Shown one piece after another: positions 1 to 7,778 of a stretch of 53,675 nucleotides of DNA. Each line of letters opens with the position of its first letter. The stretch's first letter is position 1. The stretch is from Chitinophagaceae bacterium UBA4407 (GTDB lineage Bacteria > Bacteroidota > Bacteroidia > Chitinophagales > Chitinophagaceae). Below the pieces are notes generated by a model. It was not told where the DNA came from. It searched no databases and saw only the letters and a list, made by a program, of their open reading frames with translations. The DNA is taken from assembly GCA_002390845.1 (NCBI GenBank), contig DGQT01000063.1, positions 1-53,675 of the forward strand, in the 5' to 3' direction. The translations under genes and the position numbers were made by a program.

Positions 1-60
1 GAACTTAACGGGACAGTAGTGGTCGATGATAGTAGTAATACAGCCGGGCTCATCATTCTT
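1..60 (+). repeat. Dispersed palindromic half-element, partial copy 1
   Basis: The block GATGATAGTAGTAATACAGC followed by CGGGCTCAT matches the distal arm of the dispersed family found throughout the window. The core palindrome is degraded, and the copy may start before the window edge. Confidence 0.6.
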
Positions 61-117
61 TTTCAAGAAATATGATTATTGGTAAAGTAGGTAGGAGAGA
101 GCTCAATAATATTATTA

Positions 118-125
118 TACCTTCG
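118..125 (+). promoter_or_regulatory. Candidate -7 element TACCTTCG upstream of the hexosaminidase gene
   Basis: TACCTTCG differs by one base from the Bacteroidota -7 consensus TAnnTTTG and lies 21 bases before the start codon at 147. No convincing -33 TTG was seen at the expected spacing, so this is a weak call from motif and position only. Confidence 0.3.
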
Positions 126-146
126 GCACTATAAATTAAAATGCAT

Positions 147-1709
147 ATGAAAAATAGTATTGGAAAGTTTTTGCTTTTTTTATTACCTGTTGCTGTCGTT
201 TGCTGCAATAATCCTAAGCCGCAGGAGGCGCCAACCCTGCAAAACCTGATTCCCAAACCGGTTTCTGTAACAGCCGGTGATGGTGTTTTTGCGTTAACAG
301 AAAAAGCAGGTATTTATGTTGAGAGTGATTCTGCTCAGGAGCTTTTAAAGATAGGGCAATACCTTGCCGATAAGCTAAAACCCGCTACCGGTTTTGGGCT
401 AAATGTATCTGCTGTAAAAGATACGCCTATGGCCGGGAATATTTATCTGAGCATTTCCAGCGACACAGCTTTGGGCGATGAAGGCTACGAGCTTACTATT
501 ACAAAAGAGCTTATAAAATTAACTGCCAATAAACCCGCCGGACTGTTTTACGGTGTGCAAACAATAAGACAGTTATTACCTGCGAAAGCAGAGCTTTCAA
601 CTGCACAGGAAGGCCCGTGGGAAATTGCGACAGGTACAATTCGTGACTATCCAAACTATGCATATCGCGGCAGTATGCTCGATGTCGGTCGTCATTTTTT
701 TGGAGTTGATGATGTAAAGCGTTACATAGACCTGATCGCTTTTTATAAAATGAATATCATGCACCTGCACCTTTCCGACGACCAGGGTTGGCGCATCGAA
801 ATTAAATCATGGCCCAACCTTACAGCACATGGTGGCAGTACTGAAGTTGGTGGCGGCAAAGGCGGTTTTTATACACAGGAGCAATACAAGGATATTGTAA
901 AATATGCAGCCGACCGCTATATTACTGTAATACCTGAAATTGATATGCCAGGCCATACCAATGCAGCGCTTGCATCTTATGCAGAACTCAATTGCAACGA
1001 TACGGCAACACAGTTGTATTCCGGCACTGATGTAGGTTTCAGCACGTTGTGTGCATCAAAAGAGGTAACCTATAAATTCATCGACGATGTTGTTCGTGAA
1101 CTTGCTGAAATTACACCAGGGCCGTGGATACACATTGGCGGCGATGAAAGCCATGCAACAAAAAAAGAAGATTATATTACGATTATTAATAAGGCGCAGG
1201 ATATTGTAAAGGCTCATGGAAAAAAAGTAATTGGCTGGGACGAAATAGCCATTTCAACAGTGCAACCCAACAGCACTGCACAGTATTGGGCCGATGCTGA
1301 GAATTCAAAAGAAGCTGTTACAAAGGGTGCAAAAATTATTATGTCGCCGGCTGCAAAATCTTACCTGGACATGCAGTACGATTCTACCACAAGGCTTGGC
1401 CTGCATTGGGCTGCATATATTGAAGTTGACAGCGCTTATATCTGGGATCCTGCCACGTTGGTGCCTGGCATTGCCAAAGAAAATATACTTGGTGTTGAGG
1501 CACCTTTATGGACAGAGACGATAACCAAAATGGATGATATTGAGTACATGGTTTTTCCGCGTTTGCCGGGATATGCAGAGATCGGCTGGTCGCCTGCTGC
1601 GGGCAGAAGCTGGGATGAATACAAGGTTCGTTTGGGTAACAGTGCACCGCGTTTAAAAGCAATGGGTATTGATTATTATCCATCGAAGCTGGTGCCCTGG
1701 GCGCAGTAA
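147..1709 (+). CDS. Beta-N-acetylhexosaminidase, GH20, exported lipoprotein
   Basis: Glycoside hydrolase family 20 enzyme expected to remove terminal GlcNAc or GalNAc from glycans outside the cytoplasm. Numbering from the ATG at 141, the N-terminus is hydrophobic and ends in VVCCNN (Cys21/22), a loose lipobox. A GH20 N-terminal alpha/beta domain follows (about 35-165), then the TIM barrel from DYPNYAYRG (about 169). The catalytic Asp-Glu pair is in HIGGDE (D335, E336), and LHLSDDQGWR and EIDMPGH are typical family motifs. Length (about 520 aa) is normal and it looks intact. I prefer the ATG at 147 because it gives a standard MKN signal peptide; 141 is possible. It is convergent with thrC and monocistronic here. 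The family is certain; the exact substrate is not visible. Confidence 0.95.
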   Translation: MKNSIGKFLLFLLPVAVVCCNNPKPQEAPTLQNLIPKPVSVTAGDGVFALTEKAGIYVESDSAQELLKIGQYLADKLKPATGFGLNVSAVKDTPMAGNIYLSISSDTALGDEGYELTITKELIKLTANKPAGLFYGVQTIRQLLPAKAELSTAQEGPWEIATGTIRDYPNYAYRGSMLDVGRHFFGVDDVKRYIDLIAFYKMNIMHLHLSDDQGWRIEIKSWPNLTAHGGSTEVGGGKGGFYTQEQYKDIVKYAADRYITVIPEIDMPGHTNAALASYAELNCNDTATQLYSGTDVGFSTLCASKEVTYKFIDDVVRELAEITPGPWIHIGGDESHATKKEDYITIINKAQDIVKAHGKKVIGWDEIAISTVQPNSTAQYWADAENSKEAVTKGAKIIMSPAAKSYLDMQYDSTTRLGLHWAAYIEVDSAYIWDPATLVPGIAKENILGVEAPLWTETITKMDDIEYMVFPRLPGYAEIGWSPAAGRSWDEYKVRLGNSAPRLKAMGIDYYPSKLVPWAQ

Positions 1710-1721
1710 AATCTGATAGTA

Positions 1722-1755
1722 TTTTATAGCATACAATTGGCCGGGAACAAAAAGT
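1722..1755 (+). repeat. Truncated distal arm of the dispersed repeat
   Basis: TTTATAGCATACAATTGGCC and GGGAACAAAAA resemble the end of the copy at 18205-18356. The core is missing. Together with the oppositely oriented copy that starts at 1766, its GGCCGGG can pair with CCCGGCC, giving a short hairpin between the convergent hexosaminidase and thrC genes. Confidence 0.45.
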
Positions 1756-1765
1756 TGAATATAAA

Positions 1766-1843
1766 TTTTTTTTGAGCCCGGCCAATGATTTTTAATGAGG
1801 CTTTTGTTGCGTCGCACACTTGTAGGACTGTATACAATTCAGC
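1766..1843 (-). repeat. Dispersed palindromic half-element, copy 2
   Basis: Read on plus: T-run, GAGCCCGG, then TTGCGTCGCACACTTGTA and ATTCAGC. It lies downstream of the hexosaminidase stop, between convergent genes, and ends close to the thrC stop. Confidence 0.85.
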
Positions 1844-1860
1844 TTTCAACAGCCAATACA

Positions 1861-3156
1861 TCAGCGCTTCATTAGCCACTCTTTAAGAGCTTCAAAAGAA
1901 GCAGGCATCACAATACTTTTTTTCTCTTTGCCCTGTAAGTATTGTACGCTTTCAGGGAAAGGGATTTTTGTGTGCGTTGCTTCTTCTACCGTATCAGGAA
2001 ACTTAACGGGGTGCGCTGTTTCAAGAAAGATGCCATTATCACTTGTATGTTGCTGCAGGTAATCATTCAATGCGTAGTAAGCAACGGCGCCGTGCGGGTC
2101 GAGCATGTAGTTGTGCTGCTCATAAACATTTTTAATTGTTGCCGCTGTGGTTACATCATCAATGCTGTAACTACTTAGTACATTTTGCAATGCAGGTAGT
2201 TCATTGTTAAACATTTCAAGTATACGTACAAAATTGCTGGGATTGCCCACATCCATTGCATTGGAAATGGTTGCCACCGCCTGCTTTGATTGGTAATTTC
2301 CTGTTTTCAAAAATTCAGGAACGGCATCATTTGCGTTGCATGCCGCAATAAAATGTTTTACCGGTAAGCCTGATAAATGCGCTACCAAGCCTGCACAAAT
2401 ATTTCCAAAATTTCCGCTCGGTACACAAATTACCGGAGGCTGTTCCAGGTGCCATTGCTGGTAAGCAAAAAAGTAATACAACTGCTGTGGCAACCATCTT
2501 GCCACATTAATAGAGTTTGCAGAAGTGAGTGATAATTTACCTGTAAGATCAGCATCCATGAATGCTTGTTTTACGATGGCCTGGCAATCATCAAAATTGC
2601 CTTGCACTTCAAGGGCAGTAATATTTTGTCCGCAGGTAGTTAATTGTAATTCCTGTATCGGGCTCACTTTTCCTGAAGGGTAAAGTATAATAACTTCCAC
2701 ACCATCTACACCGAGAAAACCATTGGCTACAGCTCCGCCTGTATCGCCGGAAGTTGCTACCAACACCGTGGTGTGATGGTATGCATGGCGGTTAAAATAG
2801 CCAAGGCAGCGGCTCATAAACCTTGCACCCACATCTTTAAATGCAAGTGTTGGGCCGTGAAAAAGTTCGAGTGAATAAATATCTTCTGTGACCTTCACTA
2901 AAGGAAAATCGAAGTTGATGGTTTCTGCTACGATCTGCCGCAATACATCATCAGGGATGCTTTCTCCAACATAAGGTTTCATTACAATAAAGCCCAGTTC
3001 TTCTTTTGAATAGCTGCGGATATTTTTGATGAGATCTGTTGGCAGTTGCGGTATATATTCAGGAAAGTATAAACCTTTATCAGGTGCCTGTCCGCGTACG
3101 GCTGCTTCTGCAAAAGTTACTTTAGGTGAATTGTGATTGAGGCTGTAATAAAGCAT
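1861..3156 (-). CDS. thrC: Threonine synthase
   Basis: PLP enzyme converting O-phosphohomoserine to threonine, the last step of the pathway. The 431-residue protein has the N-terminal threonine synthase domain (YSLNHNSPKVTFAEA), the PLP-lysine motif LAFKDVGARF (K107) and the phosphate-binding motif ATSGDTGGAV (about 134-143). Length is normal for the short bacterial type. It is the last gene of a thrA-thrB-thrC operon on the minus strand. The 135-base gap to thrB holds a dispersed repeat copy and an AT-rich TAATTAATAATTA tract just before this start codon, so the two genes may be partly uncoupled. Confidence 0.97.
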   Translation of the reverse strand: MLYYSLNHNSPKVTFAEAAVRGQAPDKGLYFPEYIPQLPTDLIKNIRSYSKEELGFIVMKPYVGESIPDDVLRQIVAETINFDFPLVKVTEDIYSLELFHGPTLAFKDVGARFMSRCLGYFNRHAYHHTTVLVATSGDTGGAVANGFLGVDGVEVIILYPSGKVSPIQELQLTTCGQNITALEVQGNFDDCQAIVKQAFMDADLTGKLSLTSANSINVARWLPQQLYYFFAYQQWHLEQPPVICVPSGNFGNICAGLVAHLSGLPVKHFIAACNANDAVPEFLKTGNYQSKQAVATISNAMDVGNPSNFVRILEMFNNELPALQNVLSSYSIDDVTTAATIKNVYEQHNYMLDPHGAVAYYALNDYLQQHTSDNGIFLETAHPVKFPDTVEEATHTKIPFPESVQYLQGKEKKSIVMPASFEALKEWLMKR

Positions 3157-3230
3157 TGGTGAATGAAGAATTAATAATTAGTAATTAATAATTAATAATG
3201 AAGTTGGTTGTTAGTGTTGAATCGAATTCC

Positions 3231-3291
3231 TACTGTACAAGTGTGCGACGCAACGAAGTTTAATAGTAGCAATACAGGTTGGCTCATAAAA
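3231..3291 (+). repeat. Dispersed half-element, copy 3, inside the thr operon
   Basis: GTACAAGTGTGCGACGCAAC, then TAGTAGCAATACAGG and GGCTCATAAAA. It fills the thrB-thrC gap and its A-rich end directly abuts the thrB stop codon, so on the mRNA it begins as a U-rich stretch right after thrB. Confidence 0.9.
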
Positions 3292-4215
3292 TTATTCGCC
3301 TACAATCTTTACGCCGTGCTGATTAATGGTTGTAACATGCGTGTGATAATCGATGCCGATCCTTATGAACACGTTTTCCATTTCTTTTGCTACAGCCTGC
3401 GCCGTTGCTGCATCCTTGCTCAGCATGAAAATACTCGGGCCGCTGCCACTGATGCCGCCACCCAATGCACCTGCATCTTTGCTACGCTTCTTTACCTCGT
3501 CGAAACCGGGAATGAGGATGCTGCGCACAGGTTCTATAATTACATCTTCAAGTGAGCGGCCAATGAGATCGTAATCGCCTTTGAGCAATCCTGCAACGAG
3601 CCCGGCAATATTTCCCCACTGCTTGATAGCATCTTTCAGCAACACTTTTTGCCGCAGTATCTGTCGTGCATCGGAAGTGCGGACTTCAATTTGAGGATGC
3701 ACCACCGTAACATGCAAAGTAGGTGCATCGAGACGAACTATATCTAATGGATGGATTGAACGTATGAGCGTAACGCCACCATAAATACAAGGTGCAATAT
3801 TATCTGCATGCTTTACACCACTCGCTACTTTTTCGCCAAACATGGCGAAGCGCACAAGGTCTTCTTTGCTGAAACGGTTGCCTAATAAATGATTGGCTGC
3901 AACCACCACACCGGCAGCGCTTGCAGCGCTGGAACCTATGCCACTACCGGGTTTGATAATTTTAGTGGATCGTATAATAAAGCCTTTTACATCTGGCGCT
4001 TCTTCCATCAATGCAAGCATGGCAGCGCCGCTTACATTTTTTTCCGGATCGGTTGGTAAATTGTATTCGTCGTTGTTGATGATATGAACGCCGGGTTCAT
4101 CGGTGATCTCTACTTCAAATTCGTCGCAGGGTTCATTCAAAGCAAAACCTAAAATATCAAAACCGCAAACCATATTGGCAACAGTACCACAAGGAAAAGC
4201 TTTTACTTTCTTCAT
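3292..4215 (-). CDS. thrB: Homoserine kinase
   Basis: GHMP-superfamily kinase that phosphorylates homoserine before threonine synthase. The 307-residue protein carries the GHMP ATP-binding motif PGSGIGSSAASAAG (about 89-102) and the C-terminal glycine-rich GALGGGISGSGPS motif. Length is normal. The start follows thrA by 33 bases, consistent with cotranscription. The residues just before the stop (HGVKIVGE) are intact even though a repeat element abuts the stop codon. Confidence 0.97.
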   Translation of the reverse strand: MKKVKAFPCGTVANMVCGFDILGFALNEPCDEFEVEITDEPGVHIINNDEYNLPTDPEKNVSGAAMLALMEEAPDVKGFIIRSTKIIKPGSGIGSSAASAAGVVVAANHLLGNRFSKEDLVRFAMFGEKVASGVKHADNIAPCIYGGVTLIRSIHPLDIVRLDAPTLHVTVVHPQIEVRTSDARQILRQKVLLKDAIKQWGNIAGLVAGLLKGDYDLIGRSLEDVIIEPVRSILIPGFDEVKKRSKDAGALGGGISGSGPSIFMLSKDAATAQAVAKEMENVFIRIGIDYHTHVTTINQHGVKIVGE

Positions 4216-4248
4216 TATTAATTGTTCATTATTAATTACCCAATTGCC

Positions 4249-6693
4249 TTACACCCTTGCTACACGAATAATATCTGCAAACACGCCACTCGCGGTAACA
4301 TCAGCACCCGCACCTGCACCTTTAACCACGAGAGGTTGTTCGGGGTAGCGTTGTGTGTAGAATAGTACAATATTATCCTTTCCGTACAAATGATAAAAAT
4401 CTGAGTTTGCTGGAATGTGCTGAAGGCCAACAGATGCTTTTCCATTTTCAAAGCTTGCAACAAATTTTAGTTTGCAATTATTTGCTGCGGCTTCATCATA
4501 CAAAGCTTTAAAATGAGCTTCCTGCTTTTCCATTTCTTTGTAAAAATCAGCAACGGTTCCATCAAAACAGGAGAGGGGTAAAAAGTATTTGTTCGTTATG
4601 TCATCCATTTCAATTTGTTCGCCAGCTTCTCGGGCAAGTATCATGATCTTGCGCATTACATCCGTACCCCCCAAATCAAGGCGTGGATCTGGTTCGGTGT
4701 AGCCCTCATCCTGTGCCTGTTTTACTACTTCTGCAAATGGCTTTGTGCCGTTATAATTATTAAAAACAAAGTTGAGTGTGCCCGATAAAACGGCCTGTAT
4801 CTTATTTACTTTATCACCGCTTCTTCTAAGATCGTTCAATGTGCCAATTACCGGCAAACCTGCGCCCACATTGGTTTCAAATAAATACAGCGCATTGAAT
4901 TCTTTGGCCAATGATTTCAAGCGGCTGTAATTTTCATACGAGGAGGAAGCCGCAATTTTATTGCATGCCACGACAGAAATACTTTTCTCTAATAACTTAC
5001 TGTATACTTTTGCAACGACGTCGTTGGCAGTTACATCAACGAACACCGAGTTGCGTAAATTCTTTTCAATAATGGTATCTGTAAATGCATCCAACTGCAT
5101 TGGCTGACCCTGTTGCAATAGTTCTTTCCAGTTGTTGAGATTGATGTCGTTGCCATTGTCTGCAAACAACATTTGCCTGCTATTCGCAATGCCAGTAATA
5201 CGTACCTGCAGGTTAAGATGTTCCAGTAAAAATTGTTGCTGTTGCTTTAACTGATCCATCAACTTACTGCCCACATTGCCCAGCCCAACTATGAATATAT
5301 TTACCTGCTTGTAGGTCTCTTCAAAGAACGCTTCATGTAGAACGTTTACGCCTTTCTTTACATCCGCAGAAGAAATTACAGTGGATATATTTCTTTCTGA
5401 AGAGCCCTGTGCGATGGCCCTGATGTTGATACCATTTCTACCCAATGCACCAAACATTCTGCCGCTGATGCCGGGGTGGCTTTTCATTTTATCGCCCACC
5501 AAAGCAATGATGGAAAGATCGAGTTCTACTTTCAGCGGTTCTAATCTTCCATTGTTTATCTCCACTTCAAAAGCCGCGTCCACAGCAAGTTTAGACTTAT
5601 CAGCATCGGTTGTGCTAACCGCTACACAAATGGAATGTTCTGATGAACTTTGCGTAATAAGAATTACGTTGATCTTCTCACTTGCTAACGCTTCGAATAG
5701 TCTTTTAGAGAAACCGGGAATACCCACCATACCACCACCTTCAAGGCTTAATAAAGCGATCGCATTTATGCTGGAAATACCCGTGATCATTTCACCATCA
5801 TGAATGGCTGTTTCTTCAATTACAGTTCCCGCTTCATCGGGTGCAAAAGTATTTTTAACCCATGTGGGAATGTTCTTTTGCTGTACAGGCTGGATAGTTG
5901 GAGGGTAAATAACCTTTGCACCAAAATGCGAAAGCTCCATAGCTTCCTGGTAAGATATCTGCGGGATGGTTCTTGCATTGCTTACCCAGCGTGGGTCTGC
6001 GGTCATCATGCCTGTTACATCTGTCCAAATTTCTAATGAACCTGCATGAACGGCTGCTGCAAAAATGGCTGCAGTATAATCCGAACCACCACGGCCAAGC
6101 GTTGTAGTATTACCATGATCATCGCTGGAAATAAACCCGGGTGCAAGAAATATTTGTTTGTGCGCTGTGCTTATCGTGTATGATATAATATCATTCGTTA
6201 CACTAAAATTAACTGCTGCAAAACCATGGTTGCTATTGGTCTTGATTACCTTTCTTGAATCGATCCAGTCGTGCTGAACATTGAGTGATAATAAATAGGC
6301 AGAAATAATTTTTGACGAAAGCAGTTCTCCAAAACTGATGATGCGATCCTTCGTGCGCAGCGATAATTCTTTTAAATAAAAAACGCTGCTGCATATTTCG
6401 TCCAGTTCATTAAACTGCTGTTTTACCATGCTTAAGCAACTGCTCTGATGCGTTACCGGCAGCAATGCCCTTGCAGTATCGAGGTGTTTGTTTTCTAACT
6501 GTTGCAATATTTCTTTATAGCTTTCGTCGCTTTGTTCTGCAAGTGTTCCTGCTTTTATCAGCAGGTCGGTTACGCCGCCCAATGCTGATACAACAACGAT
6601 TTGCGGTTCTGTGTTTCTTTGAATAATGACAACAGTCTTTTGTATATTCTCCGCATTCGCTACCGATGAACCACCGAATTTTAAAACCTTCAT
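4249..6693 (-). CDS. thrA: Bifunctional aspartate kinase / homoserine dehydrogenase I
   Basis: Catalyses the first and third steps of threonine synthesis from aspartate. The 814-residue chain starts with the aspartokinase motif KFGGSSVANAENI and has TTLGRGGSDYTA near 197-208. Two ACT regulatory domains (about 315-460) are recognisable from IAQGSSERNIS (about 427-437). The homoserine dehydrogenase half starts at VNIFIVGLGNVGSKL (about 464), with GAGLPVIGTLNDLRRSGD further on. The fused ACT domains suggest threonine feedback control. The start has an AAGGA-like sequence a few bases upstream. It is first in the thr operon and sits behind a Thr-rich leader peptide and terminator, so attenuation is likely. 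Confidence 0.97.
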   Translation of the reverse strand: MKVLKFGGSSVANAENIQKTVVIIQRNTEPQIVVVSALGGVTDLLIKAGTLAEQSDESYKEILQQLENKHLDTARALLPVTHQSSCLSMVKQQFNELDEICSSVFYLKELSLRTKDRIISFGELLSSKIISAYLLSLNVQHDWIDSRKVIKTNSNHGFAAVNFSVTNDIISYTISTAHKQIFLAPGFISSDDHGNTTTLGRGGSDYTAAIFAAAVHAGSLEIWTDVTGMMTADPRWVSNARTIPQISYQEAMELSHFGAKVIYPPTIQPVQQKNIPTWVKNTFAPDEAGTVIEETAIHDGEMITGISSINAIALLSLEGGGMVGIPGFSKRLFEALASEKINVILITQSSSEHSICVAVSTTDADKSKLAVDAAFEVEINNGRLEPLKVELDLSIIALVGDKMKSHPGISGRMFGALGRNGINIRAIAQGSSERNISTVISSADVKKGVNVLHEAFFEETYKQVNIFIVGLGNVGSKLMDQLKQQQQFLLEHLNLQVRITGIANSRQMLFADNGNDINLNNWKELLQQGQPMQLDAFTDTIIEKNLRNSVFVDVTANDVVAKVYSKLLEKSISVVACNKIAASSSYENYSRLKSLAKEFNALYLFETNVGAGLPVIGTLNDLRRSGDKVNKIQAVLSGTLNFVFNNYNGTKPFAEVVKQAQDEGYTEPDPRLDLGGTDVMRKIMILAREAGEQIEMDDITNKYFLPLSCFDGTVADFYKEMEKQEAHFKALYDEAAANNCKLKFVASFENGKASVGLQHIPANSDFYHLYGKDNIVLFYTQRYPEQPLVVKGAGAGADVTASGVFADIIRVARV

Positions 6694-6755
6694 ATTAATT
6701 CCTTGATGTTAAGAAAGATGGGTGTAAAATAGTATTTGTTCTTAAGTTATCAGCT

Positions 6756-6804
6756 AAAAAAGCCCGGTTGGTGATATGGAAAAGTACAACCCTTATCGGG
6801 TTGT
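6756..6804 (-). terminator. Putative thr operon attenuator (alternative hairpins plus U-tract)
   Basis: On the minus strand the end of the leader ORF forms a perfect hairpin, ACAACCC-GATAA-GGGTTGT (6786-6804), overlapping the last Thr codons. Its GGTTG can instead pair with CAACC just before GGGC and a run of six U (6756-6761), and CCC of the first arm can pair with GGG of the last. Mutually exclusive pairing followed by a U-run is the layout of amino-acid attenuators. The exact switching order was not computed. Confidence 0.65.
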
Positions 6805-6873
6805 TGTAATAGTAGTAGTCGTAGCAACTGCTACTAGAGAAGATGTTGTAATATGTTTGAATATCACTTTCAT
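6793..6873 (-). CDS. thrL: thr operon leader peptide (26 aa)
   Basis: A short ORF upstream of thrA begins MKVIFKHITTSSLVAV and ends ATTTTITTTR. Nine of 26 residues are Thr and three are Ile, closely resembling the Thr/Ile-rich leader peptide of the enterobacterial thr operon. The regulated amino acid matches the operon. Its stop codon sits within the loop of a perfect hairpin and is followed by a terminator-like U-run 100 bases before thrA. Stalling at Thr codons under threonine starvation would be expected to change the downstream fold. It is too short for standard gene callers. The inference rests on composition, position and RNA structure, not on homology search. Confidence 0.8.
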   Translation of the reverse strand: MKVIFKHITTSSLVAVATTTTITTTR

Positions 6874-7011
6874 TTTGAGGATGGCGAAGATAATGGCTCA
6901 CTTTTAAATAACAATCGTTAGTGTTATAAATTTTAGAAGCGCAAAAGAAAAAAAGAAACTTTTGCACCAGGGTCAAATTGCATACGTTACAATAAAAGCT
7001 CAACAACCTTT

Positions 7012-7076
7012 ACAACTGTACAAGTGTGCGACGCAAGTAAAGCTCAATAGCAGCAATACAGTTGGGTTAAAAAAAT
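7012..7076 (+). repeat. Dispersed half-element, copy 4
   Basis: TGTACAAGTGTGCGACGCAA then AATAGCAGCAATACAG and GGGTTAAAAAAA. The A-rich end abuts the stop codon of the DinB-family gene at 7077. Confidence 0.85.
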
Positions 7077-7559
7077 TCATTTCAGATAAGCCATCTGCCC
7101 CAAATGATAACTCTGGTGATTGGCCCTGTTGATTAAGATATTCAATTTATTCCTGTGTGGTTCTTTGGCAAAATCTTCCTCTGAAACTGCCGTGTGACGG
7201 TTAAACCAATCATTGGGTTGCATTGTACTAAACCTGTTTTTTAATGTTGTATTTACATTGTTCCAATAAGTTTTCAGGTCCGCTATTGAAGGGTATTCAA
7301 AGCCTGATTTATCGGGGTTTTTAATAAAGGGTTCGTGCAATTGCGGATAGAGCTTTTCGCCAAGACAGAGCAGCGGCAAAATGCCATCGCTTACTGCAGT
7401 AAGATGCCCCAAAAGATAAATACCCGTATTTCTGCCGGGTGCAGTTTCTTTTAAAAGCTGCTCATCTGAAAATGAAGCCAGCATGCTGTCAAGCTTTTCA
7501 TTTTGCAGATCCCAATTAGAGATAACCATTTTTATTAAAACTTCATTTTGATTGTTCAT
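7077..7559 (-). CDS. DinB superfamily (DinB_2-like) metal-binding four-helix protein
   Basis: A 160-residue protein with the DinB/YfiT-like four-helix fold. The three conserved metal-ligand histidines are visible: H52 in LLGHLTAV, and H148 and H152 in NHQSYHLGQM at the C-terminus. Members include thiol transferases using bacillithiol or mycothiol and many uncharacterised proteins, so no substrate is assigned. It has no signal peptide and is expected in the cytoplasm. It is monocistronic, flanked on both sides by oppositely oriented copies of the dispersed repeat. Confidence 0.85.
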   Translation of the reverse strand: MNNQNEVLIKMVISNWDLQNEKLDSMLASFSDEQLLKETAPGRNTGIYLLGHLTAVSDGILPLLCLGEKLYPQLHEPFIKNPDKSGFEYPSIADLKTYWNNVNTTLKNRFSTMQPNDWFNRHTAVSEEDFAKEPHRNKLNILINRANHQSYHLGQMAYLK

Positions 7560-7616
7560 TATTTAATGTTTAAAAGTTCTTACAATAACTTATGCAATAT
7601 AAAGTTTTATTGAAAG

Positions 7617-7700
7617 TTTTTTTGAACCCAGCTATAGTTCTTTATGAATCGTTCCTTGCGTCGCACACTTGTACTACAGGATAGCAATAAGCTGCTGATT
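7617..7700 (-). repeat. Dispersed half-element, copy 5
   Basis: T-run, GAACCCAGC, TTTATGAATC, TTGCGTCGCACACTTGTAC, then GCTGCTG. It lies between the divergent DinB-family and DUF4062 genes, one of the few copies not next to a stop codon. Confidence 0.85.
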
Positions 7701-7778
7701 GTGTGTGCTCTTGTGGTATTATTATTACTTTAAAAAATAAAAAATGACTATCTTCAAAGCTTACTTTATGAAACTGCT

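Noticed and set aside
1384..1785. 133-codon ORF on the minus strand inside the hexosaminidase gene
   Set aside because: Antisense to a well-supported GH20 catalytic domain; no independent evidence.
3160..3200. TAATTAATAATTA tract before thrC as a specific operator
   Set aside because: Simple AT-rich sequence, with similar tracts before thrB; not distinctive enough to call a binding site.
6695..7006. 103-codon ORF upstream of thrA on the minus strand
   Set aside because: It is a different frame over the Thr-rich leader, hairpin and spacer. The composition (runs of Ser, Tyr) comes from the leader's repeated Thr codons read out of frame.
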